Assembly (NCBI GenBank): GCA_041398905.1
Contig: JAWKTV010000007.1
Coordinates: 243,432 to 307,431, forward strand
Reading direction: 5' to 3'
Source: JAWKTV01 sp041398905
GTDB lineage: Bacteria; Planctomycetota; Planctomycetia; Planctomycetales; Planctomycetaceae
Length of the DNA: 64,000 nt
A program made the translations under genes and the position numbers. The notes beneath the pieces were generated by a model. It had not been told where the DNA came from. It made no database searches and saw only the letters and a program-made list of their open reading frames with translations. Below, one piece after another: positions 21,428-31,120 of this stretch. Each line of letters opens with the position of its first letter. The stretch's first letter is position 1.

Positions 21428-22096
21428 CTACAGATCAATTCTCTCGAATGTTGTGGAGGACTGCCAAGCCCCATTTCGCACATATTCCTGTATGATCTGA
21501 ACAACAGCATCGGACTCAAGTTCCAGATTGGCTCTATAGTGAGATTTTGCGCTGCCATCACGGTATTCAAGGATAAATCCCGCCTCAGTCCAGCATGTCT
21601 GCATATAATACTGATCACCGCGAGCGACAATCAAATACGGATCATGTCGGTGTGGAAGTATGTCAAGAATATCGGAAATCATCTCGGCAGACGCACTGAT
21701 CGGCAAGAACAGGCACGGCGATTCAAGCGTACAGTCTGAAGATTCGACCAGTGCGGGTGGTAAATAGATCAGTTGAGTCCGTTCGTCAAACAATGATAGT
21801 CCATGCCGAAAGGCCAGTGGAAGCACAAACTGAACAACCTCCGGAACACGAGAGTAACTGCAATACAGCGTAATGTGGGTGGGACCCTGAGAGAAGTCGC
21901 AGGCCCACGGGCACGAATCGCTCGGCTCAAGCGGATATGTTTTCTCAAGTTCAAGGCGGAACTCGTCAACATTCGGAGATGCGATCAGACCTCTTGGCAC
22001 CACATCCTCGTTTGCGCAAATCTCGGCACTGATCACCATGGCCTCTTTCCGGCCGATTCTCTCACTGACGCTCCAGATGGAAATGTGATAGCTCAT
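21428..22096 (-). CDS. Hypothetical protein, 222 residues
   Basis: A clean minus-strand frame from ATG 22096 (MSYHISIWSVSERIG). It is rich in Leu, Ser and acidic residues, with no signal peptide, membrane segment or catalytic motif that I recognise. It is visibly less GC-rich than the neighbours. It starts about 160 bp from the divergently transcribed integrase gene. The type resembles soluble immunity proteins of polymorphic toxins in length and acidity, but no family can be named. Confidence 0.6.
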   Translation of the reverse strand: MSYHISIWSVSERIGRKEAMVISAEICANEDVVPRGLIASPNVDEFRLELEKTYPLEPSDSCPWACDFSQGPTHITLYCSYSRVPEVVQFVLPLAFRHGLSLFDERTQLIYLPPALVESSDCTLESPCLFLPISASAEMISDILDILPHRHDPYLIVARGDQYYMQTCWTEAGFILEYRDGSAKSHYRANLELESDAVVQIIQEYVRNGAWQSSTTFERIDL

Positions 22097-22254
22097 TTTC
22101 TAGATCAGCCGCGTTACTTGACCGAACTTGTTTATCTCTCAACAGTCTGCATTGAGAGTACTCCGGGCGGGGATGGCGGTCAATCTCAAGCGTGGAAGGG
22201 AGATGCGACAAGTCTGCCGCGCGAAATGACCGAGCAAATCTTGCGCGGCAAACT

Positions 22255-23229
22255 ATGGAGATGAGACTTCTCGAACAGTATCGGGCGGCCTGCGAAGTCC
22301 GCCGCTTGGCCAAGCGAACCACTCAGACGTACTGCCGATGGGTCGAGGTGTTTGTGCGTTTCCATCGCGATCGCACTGGCGATTGGATTCATCCCCGAGA
22401 GATGGGGGAGAAGGAAGTCGAGGCGTTCCTCACCCATCTGGCAGTCAATCGCCGGCTGGCGGAAAGCACTCAGAACCAGGCGTTGGGGGCCATTCTGTTC
22501 TTGTACCGGCATGTGCTCAAACAGCCATTGGGTTCACTGGATGCCGTGCGGGCCAGCAAGCCGAAGCGACTCCCTACGGTGTTGTCCAAAGACGAGGTCC
22601 GCCGACTCATTGCGGCTCTGCCGGAAAACGCGTCTCACAGGCTGATCGTGGAACTGCTGTACGGCACCGGTATGCGGATCTCGGAGTGCTGCAGTATCCG
22701 GGTTGACGACCTCGATTTCGACCGTGGGCAGATCATCATTCGCGGTGGCAAGGGAAACAAGGACCGAGTCACGATGCTTGCCGCAGTCTCTGGAAGAGAC
22801 TGAAGGCGGAATCGAGTTCGTTCGCTTGCGGCATGAACATGATGTGGAGAACGGTGCGGGATATGCACCCGTTCCGACGAGCCTGGAACACAAGCGACAC
22901 AACGCAGCGTGTGACTTGCGCTGGCAGTTCGTGTTTGGTTCGTCCGTCATTCGCCTCGACAAAGAAACGGGGAGACGCATCCGCTGGCACGCCCATCCCA
23001 GCGCGCGGTGGATCGCACGGTCAAGCACGCGTCAAGAAGTGGCCCGCATCAATCAACGTGTCACCTGCCACACGTTGCGGCATTCGTTCGCCACGCATCT
23101 GCTGGAGAACGGGTACGACATCCGCACGGTGCAGGATCTGCTCGGCCACAAGAACGTCGAAACGACAATGATCTACACGCACGTGATGGCCAAGCCAGGT
23201 CGGCGTCCGCAGCCGCGCTCGACGGATAG
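22255..23229 (+). CDS. Integron-type tyrosine integrase (IntI/XerC-like), frameshifted
   Basis: The N-terminal SAM-like domain (LLEQYRAACEVRRLAKRTTQ) and the catalytic domain are both present: first Arg in LLYGTGMRISE, HTLRHSFATHLLENGYD (His-x-x-Arg), LLGHKNVETTMIYTHV with the catalytic Tyr. A segment of about 45 residues between the first Arg and the His box (YAPVPTSLEHK, LRWQFVFGS) corresponds to the extra region that distinguishes integron integrases from XerC/D. After one correction the C-terminus reads KPGVGVRSPLDG with a stop at 23227-23229, the usual IntI ending. Frameshifts lie near 22790-22830, 23010 and 23195. It could mobilise cassettes, but no attC site was recognised nearby. Confidence 0.8.
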
Positions 23230-23445
23230 ACAAGCCACGACGCGAAACTCTGTCTGCCAACGGCTGTTAGAGCGTTTGTTTGCAATTCTCCAGAATCTTC
23301 TGGAATCGCCTTACGAATCCGGCATGTCGCCGTGAATAAGGAGATAGGGGGAGCGTGGTGCTGCCCCGGATGTTTCACCCCAATGGGAGAACTGAGAATG
23401 GGAACGGGATTGACCTTCGACGAGTACGTGGACGTGACATTGCGG

Positions 23446-24400
23446 CGGCAGGGTGGACGGGGCGGTGGTGATTTTGGGTGGCCGGGGCTGGACCGACCAA
23501 CGGGAGCGAAGCCCCGGAGCGGGAGGAATCGATACATCAGCATCGTCGATACGCTCGGGACCACCACCAGACTGGCGGCGGGTACGACAGCGGCTGGAGC
23601 GATCACCACCACGGCGAGACTACCACCACCCACGCGGCGACGCGCAGTGGGGCGGCACCTACCACGAGACGTTCGATCACGAGGCCGGCCTCGACTGGAC
23701 GCGGGACAGGTGGTCCCACGGCAGCACCACCGACCGCACCGAATCGTCGTCGTCGAGCCGGTACGAGTACGACCGCTACTTCGAGTCGCCCTCGCGGATC
23801 GAAAGCGAAGTCGGCTACTCGGGTCGGTCGAAGACGAGCGTCGTCGAAGACTTCTACTTCGACGAATGGGCCTCGTCGAGCACGCCGACGGCAGCGGTGG
23901 AGACGTTCACCTCGGGCGGCTGGCAACGCACCGAATCCGCCGGCGGCTGGGACCACAGCCACGAGTGGAGCTACACGGACATTTACACCGACGGCAGCGG
24001 CTCCGGCAGCGGCAGCGGTTCCGGCAGCGGCTACAGCGGCTCGGGCAGCGGGCTTCGAGCAGCGACTCAAGCTACAGCACCACCACCAGCGGCAGCACCT
24101 CCAGCTCCTCGACCTGGGGTCGAACCTCACGTTCAGCAGTGGAGCTACACCAACACGATCATCACCCCACCCTTCGGCACGGGGGCGAGTAGCGGGAGCG
24201 GCTCAGGCAGCGGCAGCACCAGCGGCTCGGGCGACGGCGCAGCGGTTCGGACTCCACGAGTGACTCCGAAAGCGTCAGCGGCGGCGGCAACAGCCTATTC
24301 GTCCACTTCAACGAATCGAGCTGGCTGTCGGGGACGAACAGCTCGGCGAGCGGCACGCCGGCAAACTCGTCGAGCGATCAAGCGAACAACAATCCAATCG
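23446..24400 (+). repeat. Cassette module, copy 1
   Basis: First of four long direct repeats. It starts at CGGCAGGGTGG and ends in a stretch shared with copy 2 up to AACAATCCAATCG. It encodes a Ser/Thr/Gly-rich region with regularly spaced Trp, Tyr and Asp, a Gly-Ser linker, and FNEWSYTNTIITPPFGTG-like sequence. The frame is broken by indels. Confidence 0.9.
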
Positions 24401-25323
24401 AAGGGGGCCATCCGGAACAAGCCGCCCAAATACTGAGAATCTTCGAGGGCTGTATGGATCGGATGGGCAGCGTCTGCTGGATGCGTACGAGCGGTCTGGA
24501 AATCGGATCGTTATCGAGGACATCTACGACCTCTGGGGCCTGGGAGGTAATTCCGATATCGACTGGCAGAACGACGGTTCGATCACGATTCAACTCGACG
24601 AGTCGATCGACCCGTTCACGGGTGCCCACCTCCTCATGCAGGAACTGGTGAATTCACTGGGCGAAGACCCCGTGGCTTGCAGGACGCCCTGTTGGCGGGA
24701 GATCCGAACCTCAAGGACGACGCCACCTTTGAGCTGTTCCGCCAGTCACAGCAACAGGCGGTGGCGACGGGGGCGAGGATGGCGGCCGATCTGGCGGAGA
24801 TGTATTATGAGGGATTGGTCGAGGTCTGCGTCATCGGCTAGTTGACTTTGATCGTCTTCCACGCCTCCGAAGGCGACACCGCCGGCGCGGCGTTGGCGGC
24901 GATCCCGATCGTCCCAGGAGTGCTCCGCAAAGCCGATGATGTCGTCGATGCCGTCAAGAAGAAGACTCCTAATCCTTGCACCAATAGCGCGTTCCCCGTT
25001 GATCCGAATGATTTCACAAAGCAGCTTGGCGTCCCGCCTTCCAAGGTCACGACTACCAAAGATGGTACGGTTCGGATAGAGTGGGAACCGAATACAACCA
25101 CTCGGATTCGATATGAGAGTCACCCCCAAGGCTTGAAGCCCGGCGATCCGGGACTTAATCCACTTGCCCATCACGTTGAGCATTACCACGTTGAAGTGAA
25201 GCCCGCTGGACTCACGTGGGGCAGGCTGAAAGGCGTGGCGTGATCACAAAGGTGAAGCCGGATGAATATACGCCCGGCAGTGGAACGGGATTCCTTCCCA
25301 ATGAGCCGTTTCCAGGACAGTAG
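23478..25323 (+). CDS. Polymorphic-toxin-like protein 1 (module plus tip), frameshifted
   Basis: A GTG at 23478 is the first start inside the repeat (VAGAGPTNGSEAPE); true translation may begin further upstream. After the shared module (to about 24400), the tip reads, with frame corrections, QAAQILRIFEGLYGSDGQRL, MADLAEMYYEGLVEV and a hydrophobic pretoxin-type linker (AGAALAAIPIVPGVLRKADD, about 24878-24937). The C-terminal domain of about 120 residues contains DFTKQLGVPPSKV, HHVEHYHVEVKPAG and GSGTGFLPNEPFPGQ, and stops at 25321. Linker plus small charged C-terminal domain is the layout of contact-dependent or Rhs-like toxins; the His/Glu cluster could be catalytic. The activity is not identifiable. 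A small gene follows immediately. Confidence 0.65.
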
Positions 25324-25673
25324 CGTGCCAACGTCATTCAACGAGTACCAGCGATGATGCAACAATTCAAAAGCTCATCGTTGAGGATACTGTTGCTCGT
25401 ATGATGGTACGCAATTGGCAGGACGAATCGCACGTTCTAGTGTTTGAGGATGTTATTGGAATCGAAAGCATGAGTTTCATAAACGCTTCACTTAGTCACG
25501 GAGAAGACTTGGCGAACGACGATTTCTTCGTCCGTTGCTGCGCGATTGGTGAAGAACAGCCAACTGAGCTTCGTTGCTTTGGGTTCTATTCGGCATGGTC
25601 AGACACTCCGATTCTTAAGATTGTAGCACGCTCCTTCAACGTGATTTCATCGAGGGTTGAACCCACGGCGTAA
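25324..25673 (+). CDS. Putative immunity protein 1, frameshifted near the start
   Basis: A GTG at 25325 gives VPTSFNEYQR. One indel later the frame reads ATIQKLIVEDTVARMMVRNW and continues without break to the stop at 25673 (SMSFINASLSHGEDLANDDF). About 115 residues, acidic, no membrane segment. It lies immediately after toxin-like gene 1 on the same strand and is AT-richer than the module. Position and size suggest the cognate immunity protein. Copy 2 of the module begins 8 bp after its stop. Confidence 0.55.
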
Positions 25674-25681
25674 ACACCGGG

Positions 25682-26648
25682 CGGCAGGGTGGACGGGGTA
25701 GCGGCAGCTCTGTGTGGCCGCGGCTGGACCGACCAACGGGAGCGAAGCCCCGGAGCGCGAGGAGTCGACTACCAGCATCGTCGACACGCTGACGACCACC
25801 ACCCAAACCGGCGGCGGGTACGACAGCGTCTGGAGCGATCACCACCACGGCGAGACCACCATCACCCACCGCGGCGACGCGCAGTGGGGCGGCACCTACG
25901 ACGAGACGTTCGATCACGAGGCCGGTCTCGACTGGACGCGGGACGAGTGGTCCCACGGCAGCACTATCGACCGCACCGAAACGTCGTCGTCGAGTCGGTA
26001 CGAGTACGACCGCTATTTCGAGTCGCCCACACGCATCGAGAGCGAAGTCGGCTACTCGGGCCAGCACGAGACGAGCGTCGAGGAGCACGGCTACTTCGAC
26101 GAATGGAGCCTCGTCGAGCACGCCGACGGCAGCGCGGTGGAGACGTTCACCTCGGGCGGCTCGCACCGCACCGAATCCGCCGGCGGCTGGGACCACAGCC
26201 ACGAGTGGAGCTACACCGACATCTCCCCCGACGGCAGCGGCTCCGGCTCCGGCAGCGGTTCCGGCAGCGGCTACAGCGGCTCGGGCAGCGGCTCGAGCAG
26301 CGACTCAAGCTACAGCACCACCACCAGCGGCAGCACCTCCGGCTCCTCGACCTGGGGTCCGAACCTCACGTTCAACGAGTGGAGCTACACCAACACGATC
26401 ATCACCCCACCCTTCGGCACGGGGGCGAGTAGCGGGAGCGGCTCAGGCAGCGGCAGCGCCTACACCAGCGGCTCGGGCGACGGCAGCGGTTCGGACTCCA
26501 CGAGTGACTCCGAAAGCGTCAGCGGCGGCGCGGCAGTAGCCTATTCGTCCACTTCAACGAATCAGGCTAACTCATCGGGGACGAACAGCTCGGCGAGCGG
26601 CACCTCGGCAAACTCGTCGAGCGATCAAGCGAACAACAATCCAATCGG
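25682..26648 (+). repeat. Cassette module, copy 2
   Basis: The most intact of the four copies; the frame is open for most of its length. It starts at the same CGGCAGGGTGG boundary. Homology with copy 1 runs through the Gly-Ser linker and a Ser/Asn tail (SSSDQANNNP) to about 26648. Confidence 0.95.
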
Positions 26649-27709
26649 GAGAAGCGAGTCCGCCGGCCTCCACCGCTTCGAACGCCACGACACGGAACAA
26701 CGGTCTCCCCTACGATCCCACCGACTGGCGGAGCCTGAAGTACTACCTGCCCACGAACGGTCCATTTCTTCTGGCACTTGACGTCTACAACGATCAAGCC
26801 GAAGGAGGCGCAGGCTTCCGTGGGAGATGCGATCATGAGTGTCGGCGGCCTGTTGGGATCGCTCGCCGACTTCTCGCACGAGCACCTGGACACCAGCTTC
26901 GACACCCCGGTCGGGACCATCGACCTATTCAAATTGACGCCGATCTACTGGATGACCGGACAAACTCCGGCGACCATGTTCGATGGCGCGGTCAGCGCGG
27001 CGAACGAGTTGCACAACCAGTGGGAGATGGCGGGCGATGCCACGCGCGGTGGCGACTTGTCGGACCAGCTAATCGTGACTGGTGTGCTCGCAATCTCTGA
27101 GACCGTTGGAGCGATCGCCGCTCGCGAAGCAATCGACGGGGAGGAGTTCTATTCGGGCGAAGAGCTGTCTACAATCCAGAGAGTAATGAAGGGGGCGAGT
27201 CGTTCCTGAGAATCGTCGGCACGGCCGCTTCGCTTCTCGGCGCACGAGACGGCTCGCTGGGCCGGCGAGCGGTACAGTTGCCCCAGCAAGCAGTAGCAGT
27301 CGTCCAGATTGGTTGCGTCAGCTAGATTGAGGGCAACGCTTTCAATCGGGCACAAGCTCCTCGCTATCCGCACAACGAGGTTTACGTCAACAAGCCGAGT
27401 GGCAGCGGCTACTACCGTGTCGACTCATACAACCCTCGAACTGGTGAAATCGTTTCCCGCAAATTCACGCAGTTTGCAGAGATTCAGGAATCGTCGGGTG
27501 TTAGTTACGTCAGCGAATTCACTCGCAAATACTCACCCGGCACAACGATTGCCAATGTTCCATCGAGTGGTTCACTTGCTGGTCAACGATTGCAAGGCCA
27601 GATGATCTTGGAAGTCCGTGTCCAGTCGAGACCGATTCCACAAGCCGTGCTTGATGCTGCAGAGAATGCGGGTGTGATAATCAGAGATGTCAACGGCAGG
27701 AGTTACTAA
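25714..27709 (+). CDS. Polymorphic-toxin-like protein 2 (module plus tip), frameshifted
   Basis: The module frame is open from GTG 25714 to about 26650: GGGYDSVWSDHHHGET, WGGTYDETFDHEAGLDWTRD, a Gly-Ser linker of about 25 residues, then FNEWSYTNTIITPPFGTG. The tip then shifts frame: LPYDPTDWRSLKYYLPTNGP, VGGLLGSLADFSHEHLD, and ATRGGDLSDQLIVTGVLAIS as pretoxin linker. The final domain (about 27370-27709) reads YVNKPSGSGYYRVDSYNPRT, VSRKFTQFAEIQESSGVSYV, PSSGSLAGQRLQGQMILEV and ends NGRSY. That domain resembles a C-terminal toxin region I have seen on Rhs-type and other polymorphic toxins; its chemistry is not clear to me. It shares nothing visible with the tip of protein 1. Confidence 0.7.
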
Positions 27710-27712
27710 CAA

Positions 27713-28198
27713 ATGACTTACACATACTGCAAGCAGTGGTTTCGAGCCAAGAAGTGTCCCATTGATATTTGGGATGACGGTGTTGCACAGTTCGCACATG
27801 AAAATCGGAAAGCCTATTCGGTGCTCAGTGGTAGCATAGAACATCCCGCAGCATTCATCGAGATTCATGGGGATTTCGTTGGCGTCGGCTTTTTAGACGA
27901 CCGGCTTCGAGAGTATCTAAGTTACCAGTTTCAGGAAGTCGAATCAGGAAGGCTCTTTCTGACGATGGCGACTCACCGGGAATTTCAGGGAGACAGTGAT
28001 AATGTTGCGAGCGGTACAACCTACATCTTCAAGCAGAATGGTATGGTTGACATTGAAGGTGAAGATTCTGTGGCTGGCACAAAATCGGCTCGGCAAATGA
28101 CCTCAGATGTTTCAGGCAATTGGGAATCCTACCCGTCATTTGGCGAATATGAGTCCTTACTCAAGGTTGAACGAGTAAGCCCATCGACCGCAACTTGA
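27713..28198 (+). CDS. Putative immunity protein 2
   Basis: An intact 161-residue frame starting 3 bp after the stop of toxin-like gene 2 (MTYTYCKQWFRAKKCPIDIW). It is acidic and soluble, and clearly AT-richer than the module. Near-zero spacing and pairing with a toxin-like tip argue for an immunity role. I do not recognise the family. Confidence 0.7.
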   Translation: MTYTYCKQWFRAKKCPIDIWDDGVAQFAHENRKAYSVLSGSIEHPAAFIEIHGDFVGVGFLDDRLREYLSYQFQEVESGRLFLTMATHREFQGDSDNVASGTTYIFKQNGMVDIEGEDSVAGTKSARQMTSDVSGNWESYPSFGEYESLLKVERVSPSTAT

Positions 28199-28389
28199 GC
28201 CGGTGAAGCAGATTCCACCGCCTTACCTCATGCCCCCGGCGTCGCTCTCGCGATGCCGGGCATTCGCTTCAACGCTTTCACCGCTGGCTTCGCTTTGAGC
28301 GTTTTCAAGGGCGATACCGTCGGCTTGTGCTTTTCGCTCTTTGCCTTGGGCTGATCCAACGGATTGATGTTGCTCATGCCTGGCTGAGC

Positions 28390-28604
28390 CAGCCCCGTAG
28401 GTCAGGCTCCCGCCTCAACGTTACCCACATTTTCGCGGGTGTCGTTGTGTTCCTCGGAGGATGAGGAAGAGTTTTTCGAGGCCGCGCCAGAGGGTCAGCC
28501 AGCCGGGGGGGCCGTCGGATTTGCGGCCGAGGTGGCCGCCCAGGCCGGCGAGGTGCTTCATGAACTGCGCGAGCGTCAGCCCCGTAGGTCAGGCTCCTGC
28601 CTGA
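28390..28604. repeat. Pair of REP-like palindromes
   Basis: CAGCCCCGTAGGTCAGGCTC occurs at 28390 and again at 28577. The second copy continues to form a hairpin (GTCAGG with CCTGAC). Such palindromes are scattered between genes in planctomycete genomes. Confidence 0.65.
28447..28580 (-). pseudogene. IS4-type transposase C-terminal remnant
   Basis: The minus strand reads LTLAQFMKHLAGLGGHLGRK then SDGPPGWLTLWRGLEKLFLI, matching the C-terminal ending I associate with IS4-family transposases of planctomycetes. The rest of the element is absent. Confidence 0.65.
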
Positions 28605-28793
28605 CGGGTGTGGGAGCAGAATTTGGGTCTTGGCGTTTCCACGCGGGGTGGCCCGGCCAGTCGGTGGACTGGCTGGGTTGCGCAGCAACAGGAAGCTGCG
28701 CCATCCGCGTACTCATGTGGTTCCGCGTCACTACTGTGAGTGGTGACGTTCCTCCGGCTCCGGATCAGGCAGATACACCGACGGCCCCGTTAA

Positions 28794-29595
28794 CGGCAGG
28801 GTGGACGGGGTAGCGGCAGCTCTGTGTGGACGGGGGCTGGACCGACCAACGGTAGGGAAGCCCGGAGCGTGAGGAGTCGCTCACCAGCATCGACGCGCTT
28901 GACGACCACCACCCCAGACTGGCGGCGGGTACGACAGCGGCTGGAGCGATCACCACCACGGCGAGACCACCACCACCCGTCGTAGCGACGCGCAGTGGGG
29001 CGGCACCTACGACGAGACGTTCGATCACGAGGCCGGCCTCGACTGGACGCAGGACGAGTGGTCCCACGGCAGCACCACCGACCGCACCAGATCGTCGTCG
29101 TCGAGCCGGTACGAGTACGACCGCTACTTCGAGTCGCCCACACGCATCGAGCGAAGTTGGCTACTCGGGTCAGCTTCAGACGACGTCGTTGAAGACTTCT
29201 ACTTCGACGAATGGAGCCTCGTCGAGCACGCCGGCACGGCAGCGCGGTGAAGCGTTCACCTCGGGCGGCTGGCAACGCACCGATCCGCCGGCGGCTGGGA
29301 CCACAGCCACGGTGGAGCTGCACCGACATCTCCCCCGACGGCAGCGGCTCGGGCAGCGGCAGTGGCTCCGGCAGCAGCTACAGCGGCTCGGGCAGCGGAT
29401 CGAGCTACACGACCACCACCAGCGGCAGCAGCACGGTTCGTCCACCTGGGGCCAGACCTCACATTCAACGAAATTGGAGCTACACCAACACGATCATCAC
29501 CCCACCGTTCGGCACGGGGTCGGGTACTGGGAGTGGCTCAGGCAACGGTAGTGGCTACACCAGCGGCTCGGGCAATGGTAGCGGCGACGGCGATT
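28794..29595 (+). repeat. Cassette module, copy 3
   Basis: It starts at the same CGGCAGGGTGG boundary. More indels and short deletions than copy 2, but the same order of segments through FNE..SYTNTIITPPFGTG. The downstream Gly-Ser tract is shorter, and homology fades near 29595. Confidence 0.9.
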
Positions 29596-30356
29596 GGGAA
29601 CCGCCTCCAGCAGCGAGTAGCGAATGGGAGCGGGGAACTCCAGCGGAGCGGTAGCAGCAGGGATTGGAAAGTAATCCGACAGAGACGTTTGGAACCGGGG
29701 ATCCGCAATCTGGAGTTGAAGGAGGTTCCGCTGAGGACCTTGAGTTTGAGCATCGTCTCATCATGTCCCGAATCCGCTATCTCATGGATCGCCTCGATGC
29801 CGAAGAGCGGCCCGGTGTGAAGAAGTGTTGCAAGACGCGGCTGAATGACGTCGCGAAAGTTGAATCTTGAAGAACGGCTTGGCCGGGTTGGCAAGACCGG
29901 TCGAGCGGCTCGACGGGATCATGAACTCACCGTTCGACTGCGTCACCGTTCTGGATGTCTGTCCATGACAGTGGCGGTCCATGGGACTCAGCGGAAAGGC
30001 AACATGGGAATCACTCGCCGGCGGCCGAATGCCAATGCCACATGGGCGGAAGCCTATGATACGGGCGTTTTGGGTCAAACGGCTCATGAGAAGAATGCGT
30101 ACTACTACGGGACCCGCTTCGCGTGGGAACTGGTGCGACAGCGGCTGCACTCGCTGGCATCGTTGGCACTGTCGAGTTCTTGTTCCTCGGGAACGCGTCG
30201 ATTACGTTGGGAGGTGGCGGAGCGGCGGGAACAGCAGGAACGGCGGGAAGGCGGGCACACAGGCTGCCGACGCGTTCGATGATGCTGTGCAATTGTCATC
30301 GCCCCCGAGTGCCGAGTCCGCCCGAATTTGCAGATGAATTCCTACCGGAGGACTAG
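28826..30356 (+). CDS. Polymorphic-toxin-like protein 3 (module plus tip), frameshifted
   Basis: After the module, the tip reads with corrections: SNPTETFGTGDPQSGVEGGS, LEFEHRLIMSRIRYLMDRLD, NATWAEAYDTGVLGQTAHEK and a hydrophobic linker (ALAGIVGTVEFLFLGNASIT, about 30144-30203) followed by Gly/Ala repeats. It ends near 30356 with FADEFLPED. The part after the linker is only about 40 residues, shorter than the tips of proteins 1 and 2, so a toxin domain is either very small or partly lost. At least five frame changes. Confidence 0.5.
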
Positions 30357-30357
30357 G

Positions 30358-30639
30358 ATGGTCCCCAGCCAGCGACAGGACTTTCAGCCCAGGAGGAATG
30401 AACTAATAGATGCACAGAAGAACGCAGATGGGGCCAAGCGGCTGGCTGACATTCTTGAAGAGCAGGCAGAGATGTTGGAAGCGCTTGATGAATGGTCAGA
30501 TGCACAAGAACTTCGCGACCGCGCTGAAGCCCTGCGAGGTACCACAGCGGCCCTTAAGAGGTATGTACGTCTCTTGCTGGAGAGTTTTAGACCCGATATT
30601 CTCCCAGACCTTCCTCCCGACTTGCCAATTGGACCGTAA
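30358..30639 (+). CDS. Small coiled-coil protein after tip 3
   Basis: 93 residues from ATG 30358, preceded by GGAGG at 30346-30350 and 1 bp after the previous stop. Helical and charged (NADGAKRLADILEEQAEMLE, WSDAQELRDRAEALRG). It could be an immunity partner or a detached C-terminal part of toxin-like protein 3. The next gene starts 2 bp downstream. Confidence 0.65.
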   Translation: MVPSQRQDFQPRRNELIDAQKNADGAKRLADILEEQAEMLEALDEWSDAQELRDRAEALRGTTAALKRYVRLLLESFRPDILPDLPPDLPIGP

Positions 30640-30641
30640 TC

Positions 30642-31112
30642 ATGACGGACGATGAACTGCGAAGATTCGTGGAGCAGATAAATGCTTCGGAGATCGCTGC
30701 GAAAGCGCGGCTTGCCGAGGCGCAGCAGCGTCTCCTTGAGTCGGTGCTGAAGAAGCTGCGCAGAACGTTTGCGACGATTGCAGAAGTTGAACAACTGCGA
30801 GTTGACTCAGACTTCGTGATCTCGAAGCTTACAGATTCATCGAGTGACGTGCGCTATGCGGCACTCATTGCTCTTGCTTATCTTCATCAGCCGACCGAAT
30901 CAGCGATGAAAGCCGTTTGGGAGGTTGCGCGACATGAATCCATCCAAGAAGTACGAGAATTCGCGATCATGGCTCTTTGGAAGTGCAGCGTCAGGCCGCC
31001 ACCTGAGGAACTGGTGTCCTACTTTATCATGCTAAAGGATGACAGCTCATTGAGCGACACTGCGCGGGAGTATGTTGGTGATGTGATTGCACGGTTGGGC
31101 AACCGATCGTGA
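30642..31112 (+). CDS. HEAT-repeat-like protein, putative immunity protein 3
   Basis: An intact 156-residue frame (MTDDELRRFVEQINASEIAA). Helical repeats with the DVRYAALIALAYL and VREFAIMALWK pattern suggest HEAT-like folding, seen in some immunity proteins. Module copy 4 begins 8 bp after its stop. Confidence 0.7.
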   Translation: MTDDELRRFVEQINASEIAAKARLAEAQQRLLESVLKKLRRTFATIAEVEQLRVDSDFVISKLTDSSSDVRYAALIALAYLHQPTESAMKAVWEVARHESIQEVREFAIMALWKCSVRPPPEELVSYFIMLKDDSSLSDTAREYVGDVIARLGNRS

Positions 31113-31120
31113 GGCAGGTC

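Larger units (their letters stand above)
28199..28793. other. Spacer region with REP-like repeats and a transposase remnant
   Basis: This breaks the otherwise tight cassette array. It holds two copies of a REP-like sequence (28390-28415 and 28577-28604) and the end of an IS4-type transposase between them on the minus strand. No other gene is visible. Confidence 0.6.

Noticed and set aside
23340..23460. attI/attC site between integrase and module 1
   Set aside because: GTTAGAG near 23265 does not fit GTTRRRY, and no imperfect palindrome of the right size is present at the unit boundaries.
23332..24192. Arg/His-rich frames through the module copies (DHEAG-antiphase)
   Set aside because: They are shifted readings of the Ser/Gly-rich module. 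The frame with regularly spaced aromatic residues is the one conserved across all four copies.
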